Source: Jannaschia sp. S6380
GTDB lineage: Bacteria > Pseudomonadota > Alphaproteobacteria > Rhodobacterales > Rhodobacteraceae
Length of the DNA stretch: 64,000 bases
Assembly: GCF_023015695.1 (NCBI RefSeq)
Contig: NZ_JALKAS010000002.1
Location: forward strand, 62,001-126,000
Direction: 5' to 3'
Positions 40,584-50,049 of the stretch are shown piece after piece. The number at the start of each line of letters is the position of its first letter. Position 1 is the first letter of the stretch. The notes under the pieces were generated by a model. It saw nothing but the letters and a program-made list of their open reading frames with translations. It searched no databases and was not told the origin of the DNA. Both the position numbers and the translations under genes were made by a program.

Positions 40584-42404
40584 TCAGCCCGCCGCGCGCG
40601 ACTGCCGCTTGCGTTCGTGCGGGTCGAGGAACCGCTTGCGCAGGCGGATGGCGTTCGGCGTCACCTCGACCAGTTCGTCGTTGTCGATATAGGCGATCGC
40701 CTGTTCCAGCGTCAGCGTGACGGGCGTCGTCAGGCGCACCGCCTCGTCGGTGCCCGACGCGCGCACGTTGGTCAGCTGCTTGCCCTTCAGCGGGTTCACT
40801 TCCAAGTCGTTGTCGCGGCTGTGCTCGCCGATGATCATGCCCTGATATACCTGCTCCTGCGCGCCGATGAAGAACTTGCCGCGGTCCTCCAGCTTCCAGA
40901 GCGCATAGGCGACCGACACCCCCGATTCCATCGAGATCAGGACGCCCGCACGGCGGCCCGGGATCGTGCCTTTGTAGGGCGCCCATTCCTGGAACACGCG
41001 GTTCATCACGCCGGTGCCGCGCGTGTCGGTCAGGAACTCGCCGTGATAGCCGATCAGCCCGCGCGACGGGACATGCGCGATGATCCGCGTCTTGCCGGCA
41101 CCGGCGGGCTTCATTTCGACCAGGTCGCCCTTGCGCGCGCCGGTGATCTTCTCGATCACCGCGCCGGAATATTCGTCGTCGACGTCGATGGTGACTTCCT
41201 CGACCGGCTCCATCCGCTGGCCGTCCACGTCGCGGAACAGGACCTGCGGGCGGCTGACGGACAGCTCGAATCCTTCGCGGCGCATGTTCTCAATCAGCAC
41301 GCCCATCTGCAATTCGCCCCGGCCCGCGACCTCGAAAGCCTCGCCACCGGGGGTGTCGCTGACCTTGATGGCGACGTTGGTCTCCGCCTCCTTCATCAGG
41401 CGCTCGCGGATGACGCGGGACTGCACTTTCTTGCCGTCGCGGCCGGCTAGCGGGCTGTCGTTGATGCCGAAGGTCACGGTGATGGTGGGCGGGTCGATGG
41501 GCTGCGCCGGCAGGGGCACGTCGATCGAGGTGTCGCAGATCGTGTCGGCCACGGTGGCCTTCGACATGCCGGCGATGGTGACGATGTCGCCCGCCTCGGC
41601 CAGGTCGATGGGCTGCTGCTGCAAGCCGCGGAAGGCGAGGATCTTGGTGGCGCGGAACTGTTCGATCCGGTCGCCGGTGCGTGACAGGGCGTGCACGGTC
41701 TGGCCCGCCTTCAGGGTGCCCGACTCGACCCGGCCGGTCAGGATGCGGCCGATGAACGGATCGGCGCCCAGCGTGGTGGCCAGCATGCGGAACGGTTTGT
41801 CGCGGTCGGCGACCTGCTTCGGTGCGGGGACGTGGCTGACGACGAGGTCGAACAGCGCGTCGAGATCCTTGCGCGGCCCGTCCAGCTCCATATCGGCCCA
41901 GCCGTTTCGACCGCTCGCATACATGGCGGGGAAATCGAGCTGATCGTCATCGGCCCCGAGAGAGGCAAAGAGGTCGAAGCATTCGTCGAGCGCGCGGTCC
42001 GGCTCGGCATCGGGCTTGTCGACCTTGTTGAGCACGACGATCGGCCGCAACCCCAGGGCCAGCGCCTTGGAGGTGACGAACTTCGTCTGCGGCATCGGCC
42101 CTTCGGCCGCGTCGACCAGCAGGACGACGCCGTCGACCATCGACAGGATCCGCTCCACCTCGCCGCCGAAATCGGCGTGGCCGGGCGTGTCGACGATGTT
42201 GATGCGCGTGTTCTTCCACTCGACGCTGGTGCATTTCGCCAGGATCGTGATCCCCCGCTCCCGCTCCAGGTCGTTGCTGTCCATGGCGCGCTCGGCCACG
42301 GCCTCGTTGGCGCGGAAGTTGCCGGATTGCTTGAGCAGCTCGTCCACCAGCGTCGTCTTGCCGTGGTCCACGTGCGCGATGATCGCGATATTGCGAAGGT
42401 CCAT
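40584..42404 (-). CDS. typA: Translational GTPase TypA/BipA
   Basis: Ribosome-binding GTPase of the EF-G family, 606 residues, needed for ribosome assembly and growth under stress such as low temperature. GTPase motifs: G1 AHVDHGKTT (about residues 10-18), G2 region ERGITILAK, G3 DTPGHADFGGEV and G4 VLNKVDKPD. The EF-G-like domains follow, with the TypA-typical ending VEVTPNAIRLRKRFLDPHER. Length matches the family. A single gene on this strand, with a tRNA gene beyond its stop and the di-haem protein gene divergent from its start. Confidence 0.97.
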   Translation of the reverse strand: MDLRNIAIIAHVDHGKTTLVDELLKQSGNFRANEAVAERAMDSNDLERERGITILAKCTSVEWKNTRINIVDTPGHADFGGEVERILSMVDGVVLLVDAAEGPMPQTKFVTSKALALGLRPIVVLNKVDKPDAEPDRALDECFDLFASLGADDDQLDFPAMYASGRNGWADMELDGPRKDLDALFDLVVSHVPAPKQVADRDKPFRMLATTLGADPFIGRILTGRVESGTLKAGQTVHALSRTGDRIEQFRATKILAFRGLQQQPIDLAEAGDIVTIAGMSKATVADTICDTSIDVPLPAQPIDPPTITVTFGINDSPLAGRDGKKVQSRVIRERLMKEAETNVAIKVSDTPGGEAFEVAGRGELQMGVLIENMRREGFELSVSRPQVLFRDVDGQRMEPVEEVTIDVDDEYSGAVIEKITGARKGDLVEMKPAGAGKTRIIAHVPSRGLIGYHGEFLTDTRGTGVMNRVFQEWAPYKGTIPGRRAGVLISMESGVSVAYALWKLEDRGKFFIGAQEQVYQGMIIGEHSRDNDLEVNPLKGKQLTNVRASGTDEAVRLTTPVTLTLEQAIAYIDNDELVEVTPNAIRLRKRFLDPHERKRQSRAAG

Positions 42405-42522
42405 TGGAATCGTCCTGAAATCGGGGGTTGCGGGCGCGTTATCGCCAAACCGGGCGAAAGGCCAGCGAATAACCCGCGGGCCCGGCTTCCACGCGCCCGA
42501 TGGCTGTGGTTACGTCCCGGCC

Positions 42523-43821
42523 ATGTTGCGCGCGCTTTTCATCCTGCTGGCCCTGCCCGCCGCAGCCATGGAGTTTCCCGACCCCGTGGATGACGGTTCC
42601 TATCGCCCGACCGATCCCGCGCAGGTGGAGATGGGGCGCCTGCTCTTCTGGGATCCGATCCTGTCGGGCAACCGCAACATCAGCTGCGGGACATGCCATC
42701 ATCCGCGCTTCGGCACCGGCGACGGGTTGGCACTTGGGCTGGGCGAAGGCGGTCGGGGCCTGGGCCCGGACCGCGTTCCCGACCCGTCCAACCCGCCCGA
42801 GGCGCGCATCCCCCGCAACGCGCCCGGCCTCTGGAACCTCGGCGCGCGCGAATTTGCCGTGCTGTTCCACGATGGCCGGATCGAGGAGAGGGGCGGCGCG
42901 CTGCGCACACCGATGGGGCCGGACATGGTCGTGGGGTTCGACACGCTGCTGTCGGCCCAGACGATGTTTCCCGTCCTGTCCCCCGACGAGATGGCGGGCC
43001 ACTATTCCGAGAACGAGGTCAGCCGTGCCGTCCGCCAGGGCCTGATCACCGGCGAGGGTGGCGCCTGGGACCTGATTGCCGGCCGGGTGCGCGACATCCC
43101 CGCCTATGTCCGGATGTGGCGGGCGGCCTTTCCCGGGGACGATACGCTCGACTTCACCGACATATCGGACGCCATCGCCGCCTTCGTGGAACATGAATGG
43201 CGCTCGGACACCGCGCCTTTCGATGCGTGGCTGCGGAGTTCCGGGGACCTGCCACGCCCGGCGTTGGAGGGTGCGGAGCTGTTCTACGGCGCGGCCGGCT
43301 GCGCGGCGTGTCATTCCGGGCCGTTCCAGACCGATCACGGCTTTCACGCCATGGGCCAGCCGCAGGTCGGCCCCGGCAAGCGCGCCCGGTTCGAGACGCA
43401 TGCCCGCGACGACGGGCGGATGCGCGTCACCGGCGATCCGGCCGACCGCTTCGCCTTTCGCACGCCCAGCCTTCGCAACGTGACCGAAACCGGTCCCTGG
43501 GGTCATGCCGGTGCCTATGACGACCTGCGCGCCTTCCTGCGCGACCACGCCGCCCCGCGTCGCGCCCTGCGCGACCCCCATCGTCACGTGACGCTTCCGC
43601 CGATCGCGCCCGAGGCGGCGGCGGACGACCTGCGGTTGATGAACGATCCGGTCGAGGTGGCCGCCCTTGCCGCCGCCATCCGCGGGCCCGACATCGTGCT
43701 GGATGCGGCGGAGCTGGACGCGCTGATGGCCTTCCTCGGCAGCCTGCGGGACGAGACGGCCCTGCGGGGACGGCTGGGCATTCCCGACGCGGTGCCCTCC
43801 GGTCTGCCCATCGACCGCTAG
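42523..43821 (+). CDS. Di-haem cytochrome-c peroxidase/MauG-like protein
   Basis: A 432-residue exported protein with a short signal peptide (LRALFILLALPAAAM) and two haem-binding sites, SCGTCHH near residue 55 and CAACHS near residue 262. The linking region GLWNLGAREFAVLFHDGRIE and RTPSLRNVTETGPWGHAGAY is typical of the cytochrome-c peroxidase/MauG family, which reduces peroxide or oxidises protein residues in the periplasm. The stop TAG shares CTAG with the convergent FG-GAP protein gene. Partner and physiological substrate unknown. Confidence 0.9.
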   Translation: MLRALFILLALPAAAMEFPDPVDDGSYRPTDPAQVEMGRLLFWDPILSGNRNISCGTCHHPRFGTGDGLALGLGEGGRGLGPDRVPDPSNPPEARIPRNAPGLWNLGAREFAVLFHDGRIEERGGALRTPMGPDMVVGFDTLLSAQTMFPVLSPDEMAGHYSENEVSRAVRQGLITGEGGAWDLIAGRVRDIPAYVRMWRAAFPGDDTLDFTDISDAIAAFVEHEWRSDTAPFDAWLRSSGDLPRPALEGAELFYGAAGCAACHSGPFQTDHGFHAMGQPQVGPGKRARFETHARDDGRMRVTGDPADRFAFRTPSLRNVTETGPWGHAGAYDDLRAFLRDHAAPRRALRDPHRHVTLPPIAPEAAADDLRLMNDPVEVAALAAAIRGPDIVLDAAELDALMAFLGSLRDETALRGRLGIPDAVPSGLPIDR

Positions 43822-45278
43822 CGCGCGATCAGATGCGACCCGGGGCGGATGCGGCGCCAGCCACCGACGGTTCCGTCCGGCCAGGTCACGCGGAGGTCGA
43901 CCGTCGATGCGGCGCCAATCCCGAAATGCAGCGGCCGGACGGCCCCGCCCGCATGGCCGCCGCCCAGCGTCCTTTCCTGCAGCTGCACTCCGGATTTCCC
44001 CCGGACCTCGACCCAGGCGCCCACGGCGTCGCGGTTGCCGCCCGGCTGCGCCAGTTCGATCGAAACGGCGTTCCCCGCCTCGGACATGTTGCGCCAGACC
44101 TCCAATGGCGCGCGTCGGTTCGCCACGGCCAGGTCCAGCCGACCATCGGCGTCCAGATCGACCAGCGCCGCGCCGCGTGCGCGGTGGGTCGAGGCCACCC
44201 CCGCGCCGACGGCAACCTCGCGAAAGCGGCCCCCCTCGTTCAGCAGCAGGTTGTTCGGGTCCAGCATTGCCATGCCCGGCATCTGGTCGACATTGCCCTT
44301 GGCGATGAACAGGTCGGCATCGCCGTCGTTGTCGATATCGCCCCATTCCGCGTGCCAGCCCGTGCTGGGCCGCCCGTCGTCGCCGACATGCGGGCGCTGC
44401 GCGAAACTGCCGATGTCGAAGGGCGCCATCGCGTGGCCGTCGGGCGTCGACAGCAATGTCAGCTGATCCCCCATCGAGGTCAGCATCAGGTCGGGCCGTC
44501 CGTCGCCGGTGATGTCGCGGCTGGCTATGCCCATGCCCCAGATCGACGGCGCGTCGAACCCATCCGCGGGGCCGAGGAAGCGGCCCTCGTCCAGCGACCA
44601 CATCTGCTCGGCTCCGCCACGCACGTAGTAGTGCCGGTCGTTCGACAGGCGCAGGGTCGGCAGGCCGTCGCGATCCTCGTCCGAGAACAGGATCGACAGC
44701 GCGCAGAAACCGGGGGTGAGCGGGATGGTTTCGTATTCCTCGTTGCCGATCGGTCGCGCGATCCAGTTGTCATCGCAGGCTTCGAACGGGCCGTCGGGAT
44801 CGTCGCGGTCGACATAGTTCCCGAAGGCGACCGTCGGGCGATCCTGTTCCCCATCCCATGTGGCCGAAAAACCCGTCGTCCAGGCGTCGCCGCCATCGGG
44901 AATGCCGAAATCATGCGGCGCGAAGCCGCAGGCCCCGTCGCCCTTCAGCGTGGCGTTCGGCCCGACCCGCAGCACGATGAGATCCCGCGCCCCATCGCCG
45001 TCGAGGTCGAGCGCATAGACCCCGGTCGCGCCGGTGATTTCGGGCATCTCCCCCACCTCCAGGCGCAGGTCGCCGCGATTGCGCAGCAGCGTCATCGGTG
45101 CGGTCCCGCCGGCCGCGACCAACTCGGGCAGCGCGTCGCCGTCGCAGTCGAACGCGGCCAGGCCGCCGCCCACGAAATGCTCCCACCCGCCGGTATAGGC
45201 ATGCGCGGGCACGGTGACGGGGGCGAAGGCAGGGTCGGCTGTGGCCGGCGCGGCCAGCAGCAGCAACAGCCACCTCAT
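43818..45278 (-). CDS. FG-GAP/VCBS beta-propeller protein with UnbV end
   Basis: A 486-residue exported protein with signal peptide RWLLLLLAAPATADP. Calcium-binding-like FG-GAP repeats follow: FDCDGDALPEL, LDLDGDGARDL, RDITGDGRPDL, GDIDNDGDADLF and VDLDADGRLDL. The C-terminus is an ASPIC/UnbV module (QERTLGGGHAGG and VTWPDGTVGGWRR), as in CRTAC1-like proteins. The ATG overlaps the stop of the ROK regulator gene (ATGA), so the two are translated together. The neighbouring di-haem protein is a plausible partner; both appear periplasmic. Confidence 0.9.
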   Translation of the reverse strand: MRWLLLLLAAPATADPAFAPVTVPAHAYTGGWEHFVGGGLAAFDCDGDALPELVAAGGTAPMTLLRNRGDLRLEVGEMPEITGATGVYALDLDGDGARDLIVLRVGPNATLKGDGACGFAPHDFGIPDGGDAWTTGFSATWDGEQDRPTVAFGNYVDRDDPDGPFEACDDNWIARPIGNEEYETIPLTPGFCALSILFSDEDRDGLPTLRLSNDRHYYVRGGAEQMWSLDEGRFLGPADGFDAPSIWGMGIASRDITGDGRPDLMLTSMGDQLTLLSTPDGHAMAPFDIGSFAQRPHVGDDGRPSTGWHAEWGDIDNDGDADLFIAKGNVDQMPGMAMLDPNNLLLNEGGRFREVAVGAGVASTHRARGAALVDLDADGRLDLAVANRRAPLEVWRNMSEAGNAVSIELAQPGGNRDAVGAWVEVRGKSGVQLQERTLGGGHAGGAVRPLHFGIGAASTVDLRVTWPDGTVGGWRRIRPGSHLIAR

Positions 45279-46519
45279 GCCAGCAGGCGGGGCGTGGCAT
45301 CCGACAGCGCGAGCGCCGCCGCGCCGCGGGCCCAGACCAGGTCGTCCCACGCGTTGACCTCGATCGGAGGCGGGGTGTTGAGCGTCAGACCCGGCACTTC
45401 GGCCAGCATCTCCTCGGCGTAGAGGAAGTCATAGCGCATGCGGCTGCCCGACAGGATGATCCGGCGCGGGTCGAACAGGTTGGCCACGTTGGCAAGCCCC
45501 ACGGCCAGGTAGCGTCCGGCCCGGTCGAAGATCGCGCGTGCGGCTTCGTTTCCGTCCTTGGCCTGGGCGAACAGGGCCTCCAGCACCTGTCCCCGGGGCG
45601 GAAGCTCTCCGTCCAGCGCCACGGCCGCCTCGCGCACCAGGGCGAAATCGGCGACATAGGCCTCGAGGCAGCCCCGCTGGCCGCAACGGCAGAGCGCGCC
45701 GTCGAGCTGCACCTTGGTGTGGCCCAGCTCCATCCCGTAGCCATGGGCGCCGCGATAGGGTGCGTGATCGACGACCAGCCCGAGGCCCACGCCGTATTCG
45801 ATGGTCACGACCGCGAAATCGGACAGCGACCGGCCACGGCCGAACCACAGCTCGGCCATGGTCAGAAGGTTCGCATCGTTGTCGACCGACACCGGCAGAC
45901 CCAGGCGGTCCGATACCGCCCCCGCCAGATCGAGGTCGCGGCCCGACAGGATGGGGGACCAGCGCAGCCAGCCGGTGGCGTGGTCGATCATGCCGGGCAT
46001 GCCCAGCCCCGCGGCCAGCACGGGCGGCGCGCCGGGGCCGCAGGCGTCCAGCAGGCGGACATAAAGCGTGTCGATCTCCTCCAGCAGGCCGTCGACGGTG
46101 CGGATTTCTGCGCGCCGGGGCAGGGCGGCCTGGGCCACGGGCTGTCCGGCCAGATCGACCAGCAGGGCCGAATACTCATGATCGCTGACCTTGAGGCCGG
46201 CGACCAACCCGCGGGACGGGTTGACGCCCAGCGTGACCGGGGGGCGTCCGCGGCCGACCGGCTGGCTGTCATCCTCCAGTTCGCGCAGCAGGTCCGAGGT
46301 CAGCAGATCCGACACCAGCGGCGTGACCGAGCCGGGCGAGACCTCCAGTTCCTTCGCCAAGGCGGCGCGGCTGATGCGCCCGGCGGACCGGACCGATTCG
46401 TAGATCAGCTGTTTCAGGGGCAGGCTGCCCGACTGCCGCGCGCCCCGCTGTGGCCCGCAGCCGGGCCCGGCGCCATCGGCAAGCTGAGTCGCGGCGGTTT
46501 GCGTGGCGTCAAGCCCCAT
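45275..46519 (-). CDS. ROK-family repressor of the xylose locus
   Basis: A 414-residue ROK-family regulator. The N-terminal winged helix has KQLIYESVRSAGRISRAALA and VSPGSVTPLVSDLL; the sugar-kinase-like domain has the glycine-rich VVTIEYGVGLGLVVDH, HGYGMELGHTKV and the ROK zinc site CRCGQRGCLEAY. Divergent from xylF and thus likely the XylR repressor that releases DNA with xylose. Starts at 46552 or 46573 are also in frame; 46519 is chosen since the upstream codons cover promoter-like DNA. It is coupled to the FG-GAP gene. Confidence 0.88.
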   Translation of the reverse strand: MGLDATQTAATQLADGAGPGCGPQRGARQSGSLPLKQLIYESVRSAGRISRAALAKELEVSPGSVTPLVSDLLTSDLLRELEDDSQPVGRGRPPVTLGVNPSRGLVAGLKVSDHEYSALLVDLAGQPVAQAALPRRAEIRTVDGLLEEIDTLYVRLLDACGPGAPPVLAAGLGMPGMIDHATGWLRWSPILSGRDLDLAGAVSDRLGLPVSVDNDANLLTMAELWFGRGRSLSDFAVVTIEYGVGLGLVVDHAPYRGAHGYGMELGHTKVQLDGALCRCGQRGCLEAYVADFALVREAAVALDGELPPRGQVLEALFAQAKDGNEAARAIFDRAGRYLAVGLANVANLFDPRRIILSGSRMRYDFLYAEEMLAEVPGLTLNTPPPIEVNAWDDLVWARGAAALALSDATPRLLA

Positions 46520-46627
46520 TTGTTCGAACCTGCAATTAATACTCTCAATCATGGCCGCCGGGTCTAGCCTCACGATCCTTTCGGGCGGGCCTTCATGGGT
46601 TGGAGTGAACGATTCTTCCGGTGCGAG

Positions 46628-46644
46628 GTCAAATTAATTTTGAC
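46628..46644. promoter_or_regulatory. Candidate xylose-repressor operator/promoter
   Basis: GTCAAA-TTAAT-TTTGAC is a 17-base dyad with perfect 6-bp arms in the AT-rich centre of the ROK-xylF divergent spacer. A perfect -35 TTGACA toward xylF (46640-46645) lies on its right arm, so a repressor bound here would block the promoter. The -10 is not clear. Confidence 0.55.
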
Positions 46645-46723
46645 AACCGAAGATAAACTTGCTTCCTTGTCCCGCATCGGCCCCGGCCAACGGTCCGGCC
46701 GCCTGATCCAATGGGAGGATAAG

Positions 46724-47758
46724 ATGAAGAAGTTTCTGACGGCGGCCGCGGCCGCCTCCATGACGTTCGCGGGTGCCGCTGCCCATGCGGACGCCCACGC
46801 GCCCGTCGTCGGGGTGTCGTGGTCCAACTTCCAGGAGGAGCGCTGGAAGACCGACGAGGCCGCCATCAAGGAGGCTCTGGAGGCGGCCGGCGCGTCCTAC
46901 ATCTCTGCCGATGCGCAATCGTCCGCGTCCAAGCAGTTGTCGGACGTCGAAAGCCTGATCGCGCAGGGCGCCGACGCCCTGATCATCCTGGCGCAGGACA
47001 GCCAGGCCATCGGCCCCGCCATCACCGCCGCCCAGAACGAGGGCATTCCGGTCGTGGGCTATGACCGCCTGATCGAGGATCCGTACGCGTTCTATCTGAC
47101 CTTCGACAATGTCGAGGTCGGCCGGATGCAGGCCCGCGCCGTGCTCGAGGCCGCGCCCGAGGGCAACTACGTGATGATCAAGGGCTCGCCCACCGATCCG
47201 AACGCCGACTTCCTGCGCGGCGGCCAGCAGGAAGTGTTGCAGGAAGCGATCGACAGCGGCGCCATCACCATCGTGGGCGAGGCCTACACCGATGGCTGGC
47301 TGCCCGCCAACGCCCAGCGCAACATGGAGCAGATCCTGACCGCGCAGGACAACCAGGTCGACGCGGTCGTGGCATCGAACGATGGCACCGCCGGCGGCGC
47401 GGTGGCCGCGCTGACGGCGCAGGGCATGGACGGCATTCCGGTCTCGGGCCAAGACGGCGATCACGCCGCGCTGAACCGTGTGGCCAGCGGCACGCAGACC
47501 GTGTCCGTCTGGAAGGACGCCCGCGAACTGGGCCGCGAGGCCGGCGAGATCGCCGTTGCGCTGGCCGGCGGCACCGACATGGCCGAGGTCGAGGGCGCGG
47601 AGGAATGGACCTCGCCCGGCGGCACCACGCTGACGGCCAAGTTCCTCGACCCGATCCCGGTGACGGCGGACAATCTGACCACCGTAACGGATGCCGGCTG
47701 GATCACCGTCGAGGCGCTCTGCCAGGGCGTCGAGAACGGCCCCGCGCCCTGCAACTGA
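46724..47758 (+). CDS. xylF: D-xylose-binding periplasmic protein
   Basis: A 344-residue substrate-binding protein of the pentose class: signal peptide [21 protein letters not shown], then [54 protein letters not shown] and [15 protein letters not shown], which match XylF. It would bind xylose and feed XylH/XylG. Its GGGAGGAT site is eight bases from the ATG. First gene of the xylFHGBA unit; a very stable hairpin after its stop may raise its mRNA level over that of the membrane genes. Confidence 0.95.
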   Translation: MKKFLTAAAAASMTFAGAAAHADAHAPVVGVSWSNFQEERWKTDEAAIKEALEAAGASYISADAQSSASKQLSDVESLIAQGADALIILAQDSQAIGPAITAAQNEGIPVVGYDRLIEDPYAFYLTFDNVEVGRMQARAVLEAAPEGNYVMIKGSPTDPNADFLRGGQQEVLQEAIDSGAITIVGEAYTDGWLPANAQRNMEQILTAQDNQVDAVVASNDGTAGGAVAALTAQGMDGIPVSGQDGDHAALNRVASGTQTVSVWKDARELGREAGEIAVALAGGTDMAEVEGAEEWTSPGGTTLTAKFLDPIPVTADNLTTVTDAGWITVEALCQGVENGPAPCN

Positions 47759-47766
47759 CGCAACCC

Positions 47767-47800
47767 GGGCCCGCCCCCTCTCGTTGAAGGGGGCGGGCCC
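47767..47800 (+). terminator. 13-bp perfect hairpin between xylF and xylH
   Basis: GGGCCCGCCCCCT pairs exactly with AGGGGGCGGGCCC over the loop CTCGTTGA, starting nine bases after the xylF stop. No T-run follows, so it is best read as an mRNA stabiliser or partial terminator within the operon. Confidence 0.85.
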
Positions 47801-47884
47801 CATGACACCCGTGTATCCGCGCGCGGGGATCCGCGCCCACCGTCGCCGGTACGGGAGGGCGCATGCCGACCGGAGGCCCCTGGA

Positions 47885-49186
47885 ATGACCGACAGTTCGA
47901 CCACCGCGCCGGCCGCGCCTGCCCCGCGCAAGGGACTTGCCGCGCTGGAGCTGGACACCCGCCTGCTGGGCATGATCGGCGCCTTCGTCCTGATCGCGCT
48001 GGCGTTTCACCTCGCCTCGGACGGGCGCTTCATCACGCCGCGCAACCTGTTCAACCTGACGATCCAGACCGCAAGCGTCGCCATCATGGCCACCGGCATG
48101 GTCTTCATCATCGTCATGCGGCACATCGACCTGTCGGTGGGCTCGGTCCTGGCGACCTGTTCGGCGGTCATGGCGATGACGCAGACGGCGTTCGTGCCCG
48201 ATTGGATGGGCCTCGGGCTGGGCCATCCGGCGACGGCCTGGCTGGCCATCGCGGCGGGCGTCGTTGCCGGCGCGATCATCGGCGCATTCCACGGCTGGCT
48301 GATCGGCTATCTGACCATCCCCGCCTTCATCGTGACGCTGGGCGGCCTTCTGGTCTGGCGAAACGTGGCCTGGTACCTGACGAGCGGTCAGACCATCGGG
48401 CCGCTGGACGAGACTTTCCAGCTTTTCGGCGGCATCAACGGGACGCTGGGCGAGACGACCAGCTGGATCGTCGGCGCGCTCGCCGCCGCGGCGGCACTCT
48501 GGGGGCTTCTCGCGGCCCGTCGCGCGAAGATCGCGCATGAGTTTCCCGTCAAGCCGGTCTGGGCCGAGGCGGTCGTGGCCGCGATCGTGGTCGCCGGCAT
48601 CCTGGGTTTCGTGGCGCTGATGAACGCCTATTCGGTGCCCACGCGCCTGCTGGAGCGGCAATTCGCGGCCCGCGGCGAGGTCATGCCCGAGGGGTTCACC
48701 CAGGGCTACGGCATCCCGATCTCGATCGTGCTGCTGATCGCGGTGGCCATCGTGATGACCGTCATCGCCCGGCGCACACGGTTCGGGCGCTACATCTTCG
48801 CCACCGGCGGCAACCCCGACGCGGCCGAGCTGTCGGGCATCGACACGCGCATGCTGACGGTCAAGGTCTTCGCGCTGATGGGCGTGCTCTGCGCCATCTC
48901 GGCGGTGGTGGCCTCGGCGCGGCTGACGAACCATTCCAACGATATCGGCATCCTGGACGAATTGCGCGTGATCGCCGCCGCAGTGATCGGGGGGACCGCG
49001 CTAAAGGGCGGGGTCGGCACGATTTACGGCGCGATCATCGGCGCGCTCATCATGCAGTCGCTGCAATCGGGAATGGCGATGGTGGGCGTGGACGCGCCCT
49101 TGCAGAACATCGTCGTCGGCGCGGTGCTGGTGGCCGCGGTCCTGATCGACATCTGGTATCGCAAGCGCACGGGGGCGAGGGATTGA
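47885..49186 (+). CDS. xylH: D-xylose ABC transporter permease
   Basis: A 433-residue membrane protein with about ten to twelve hydrophobic segments, of the RbsC/XylH permease family. Family-like stretches include [16 protein letters not shown] and [20 protein letters not shown] in the first half and [18 protein letters not shown] in the second, where the conserved YAIGGNxxAAxLSGI is recognisable. ATG at 47885 follows GGAGGCCCC. Stop overlaps the TTG upstream of xylG, only a few bases before its ATG. Confidence 0.95.
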   Translation: MTDSSTTAPAAPAPRKGLAALELDTRLLGMIGAFVLIALAFHLASDGRFITPRNLFNLTIQTASVAIMATGMVFIIVMRHIDLSVGSVLATCSAVMAMTQTAFVPDWMGLGLGHPATAWLAIAAGVVAGAIIGAFHGWLIGYLTIPAFIVTLGGLLVWRNVAWYLTSGQTIGPLDETFQLFGGINGTLGETTSWIVGALAAAAALWGLLAARRAKIAHEFPVKPVWAEAVVAAIVVAGILGFVALMNAYSVPTRLLERQFAARGEVMPEGFTQGYGIPISIVLLIAVAIVMTVIARRTRFGRYIFATGGNPDAAELSGIDTRMLTVKVFALMGVLCAISAVVASARLTNHSNDIGILDELRVIAAAVIGGTALKGGVGTIYGAIIGALIMQSLQSGMAMVGVDAPLQNIVVGAVLVAAVLIDIWYRKRTGARD

Positions 49187-49188
49187 CC

Positions 49189-49947
49189 ATGGATCGCACG
49201 GGCACGCCGCTTGTCGAACTTCGCAACATCTCGATCGCGTTCGGGGGGGTGCAGGCCGTCGACGACGTCTCGCTGGACCTTCACGCGGGCGAGGTCGTGG
49301 GCCTGCTGGGCCATAACGGCGCGGGCAAGTCGACGCTGATCAAGTGCCTCTCGGGGGCCTATAGCCGCGACTCGGGCGAGATCCGGATCGACGGCAAGCC
49401 GGTCGACATCCGCAGCCCCGCCGATGCCCGGCGCCACAATATCGAGACGATCTATCAGACGCTGGCCCTGGCCGACAATCTGGACGCGCCCGCGAACCTG
49501 TTCCTGGGGCGCGAATTGACGACCGGGCTGGGCCTCGTGGACGACGCCGCGATGGAGGCGGAGACGCGCAAGATCATGGCGCGGCTGAACCCCAACTTCC
49601 GCAAGATAAATGAACCGGTCAGCGCGCTGTCGGGCGGGCAGCGGCAATCGGTGGCGATCGCCCGCGCGGTCTATTTCAACGCCCGCATCCTGATCATGGA
49701 CGAGCCGACGGCGGCGCTGGGCGTGCACGAGACCAAGATGGTCGCGGACCTGATCCAGGAGCTGAAGGCGCAGGGGCTCGGTATCTTCCTGATCTCCCAC
49801 GACACGCGTGAGATGATGGAACTGTGCGACCGCGTGAGCGTGATGAAGAACGGACGCATGGTCGGCACCGAGCGGGTCGAGGACGTGACCGAGGACGACA
49901 TCCTGTCGATGATCATCCTGGGCAAGAACCCCCGCGTGGCGGCGTGA
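49189..49947 (+). CDS. xylG: D-xylose ABC transporter ATPase (single domain)
   Basis: A 252-residue ATPase with Walker [10 protein letters not shown] (about residues 38-46), signature [14 protein letters not shown], Walker [12 protein letters not shown] and switch [15 protein letters not shown]. coli XylG carries two fused ATPase domains (about 513 residues); this is one domain only, which would act as a homodimer, a form also seen in other alphaproteobacteria. The ATG at 49189 lies six bases after GAGGGA; the TTG at 49183 is less likely. Confidence 0.93.
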   Translation: MDRTGTPLVELRNISIAFGGVQAVDDVSLDLHAGEVVGLLGHNGAGKSTLIKCLSGAYSRDSGEIRIDGKPVDIRSPADARRHNIETIYQTLALADNLDAPANLFLGRELTTGLGLVDDAAMEAETRKIMARLNPNFRKINEPVSALSGGQRQSVAIARAVYFNARILIMDEPTAALGVHETKMVADLIQELKAQGLGIFLISHDTREMMELCDRVSVMKNGRMVGTERVEDVTEDDILSMIILGKNPRVAA

Positions 49948-50049
49948 TGCGGGTGCATGCGCCGCGTATTGCGGACCTGTCATCCGCATGATGCGCGCGG
50001 CAGCCGTTCGCACGGGTCGGGCGGGCTGAACCAGAAGGGAGCGGACGCG

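Noticed and set aside
46520..46573. An upstream extension of the ROK regulator
   Set aside because: Two extra ATG codons are in frame but the DNA there looks like promoter sequence and no ribosome-binding site favours them; kept only as alternatives.
49183..49947. XylG as a truncated pseudogene
   Set aside because: It has one full set of ATPase motifs and ends cleanly; single-domain XylG-type ATPases are plausible as homodimers.
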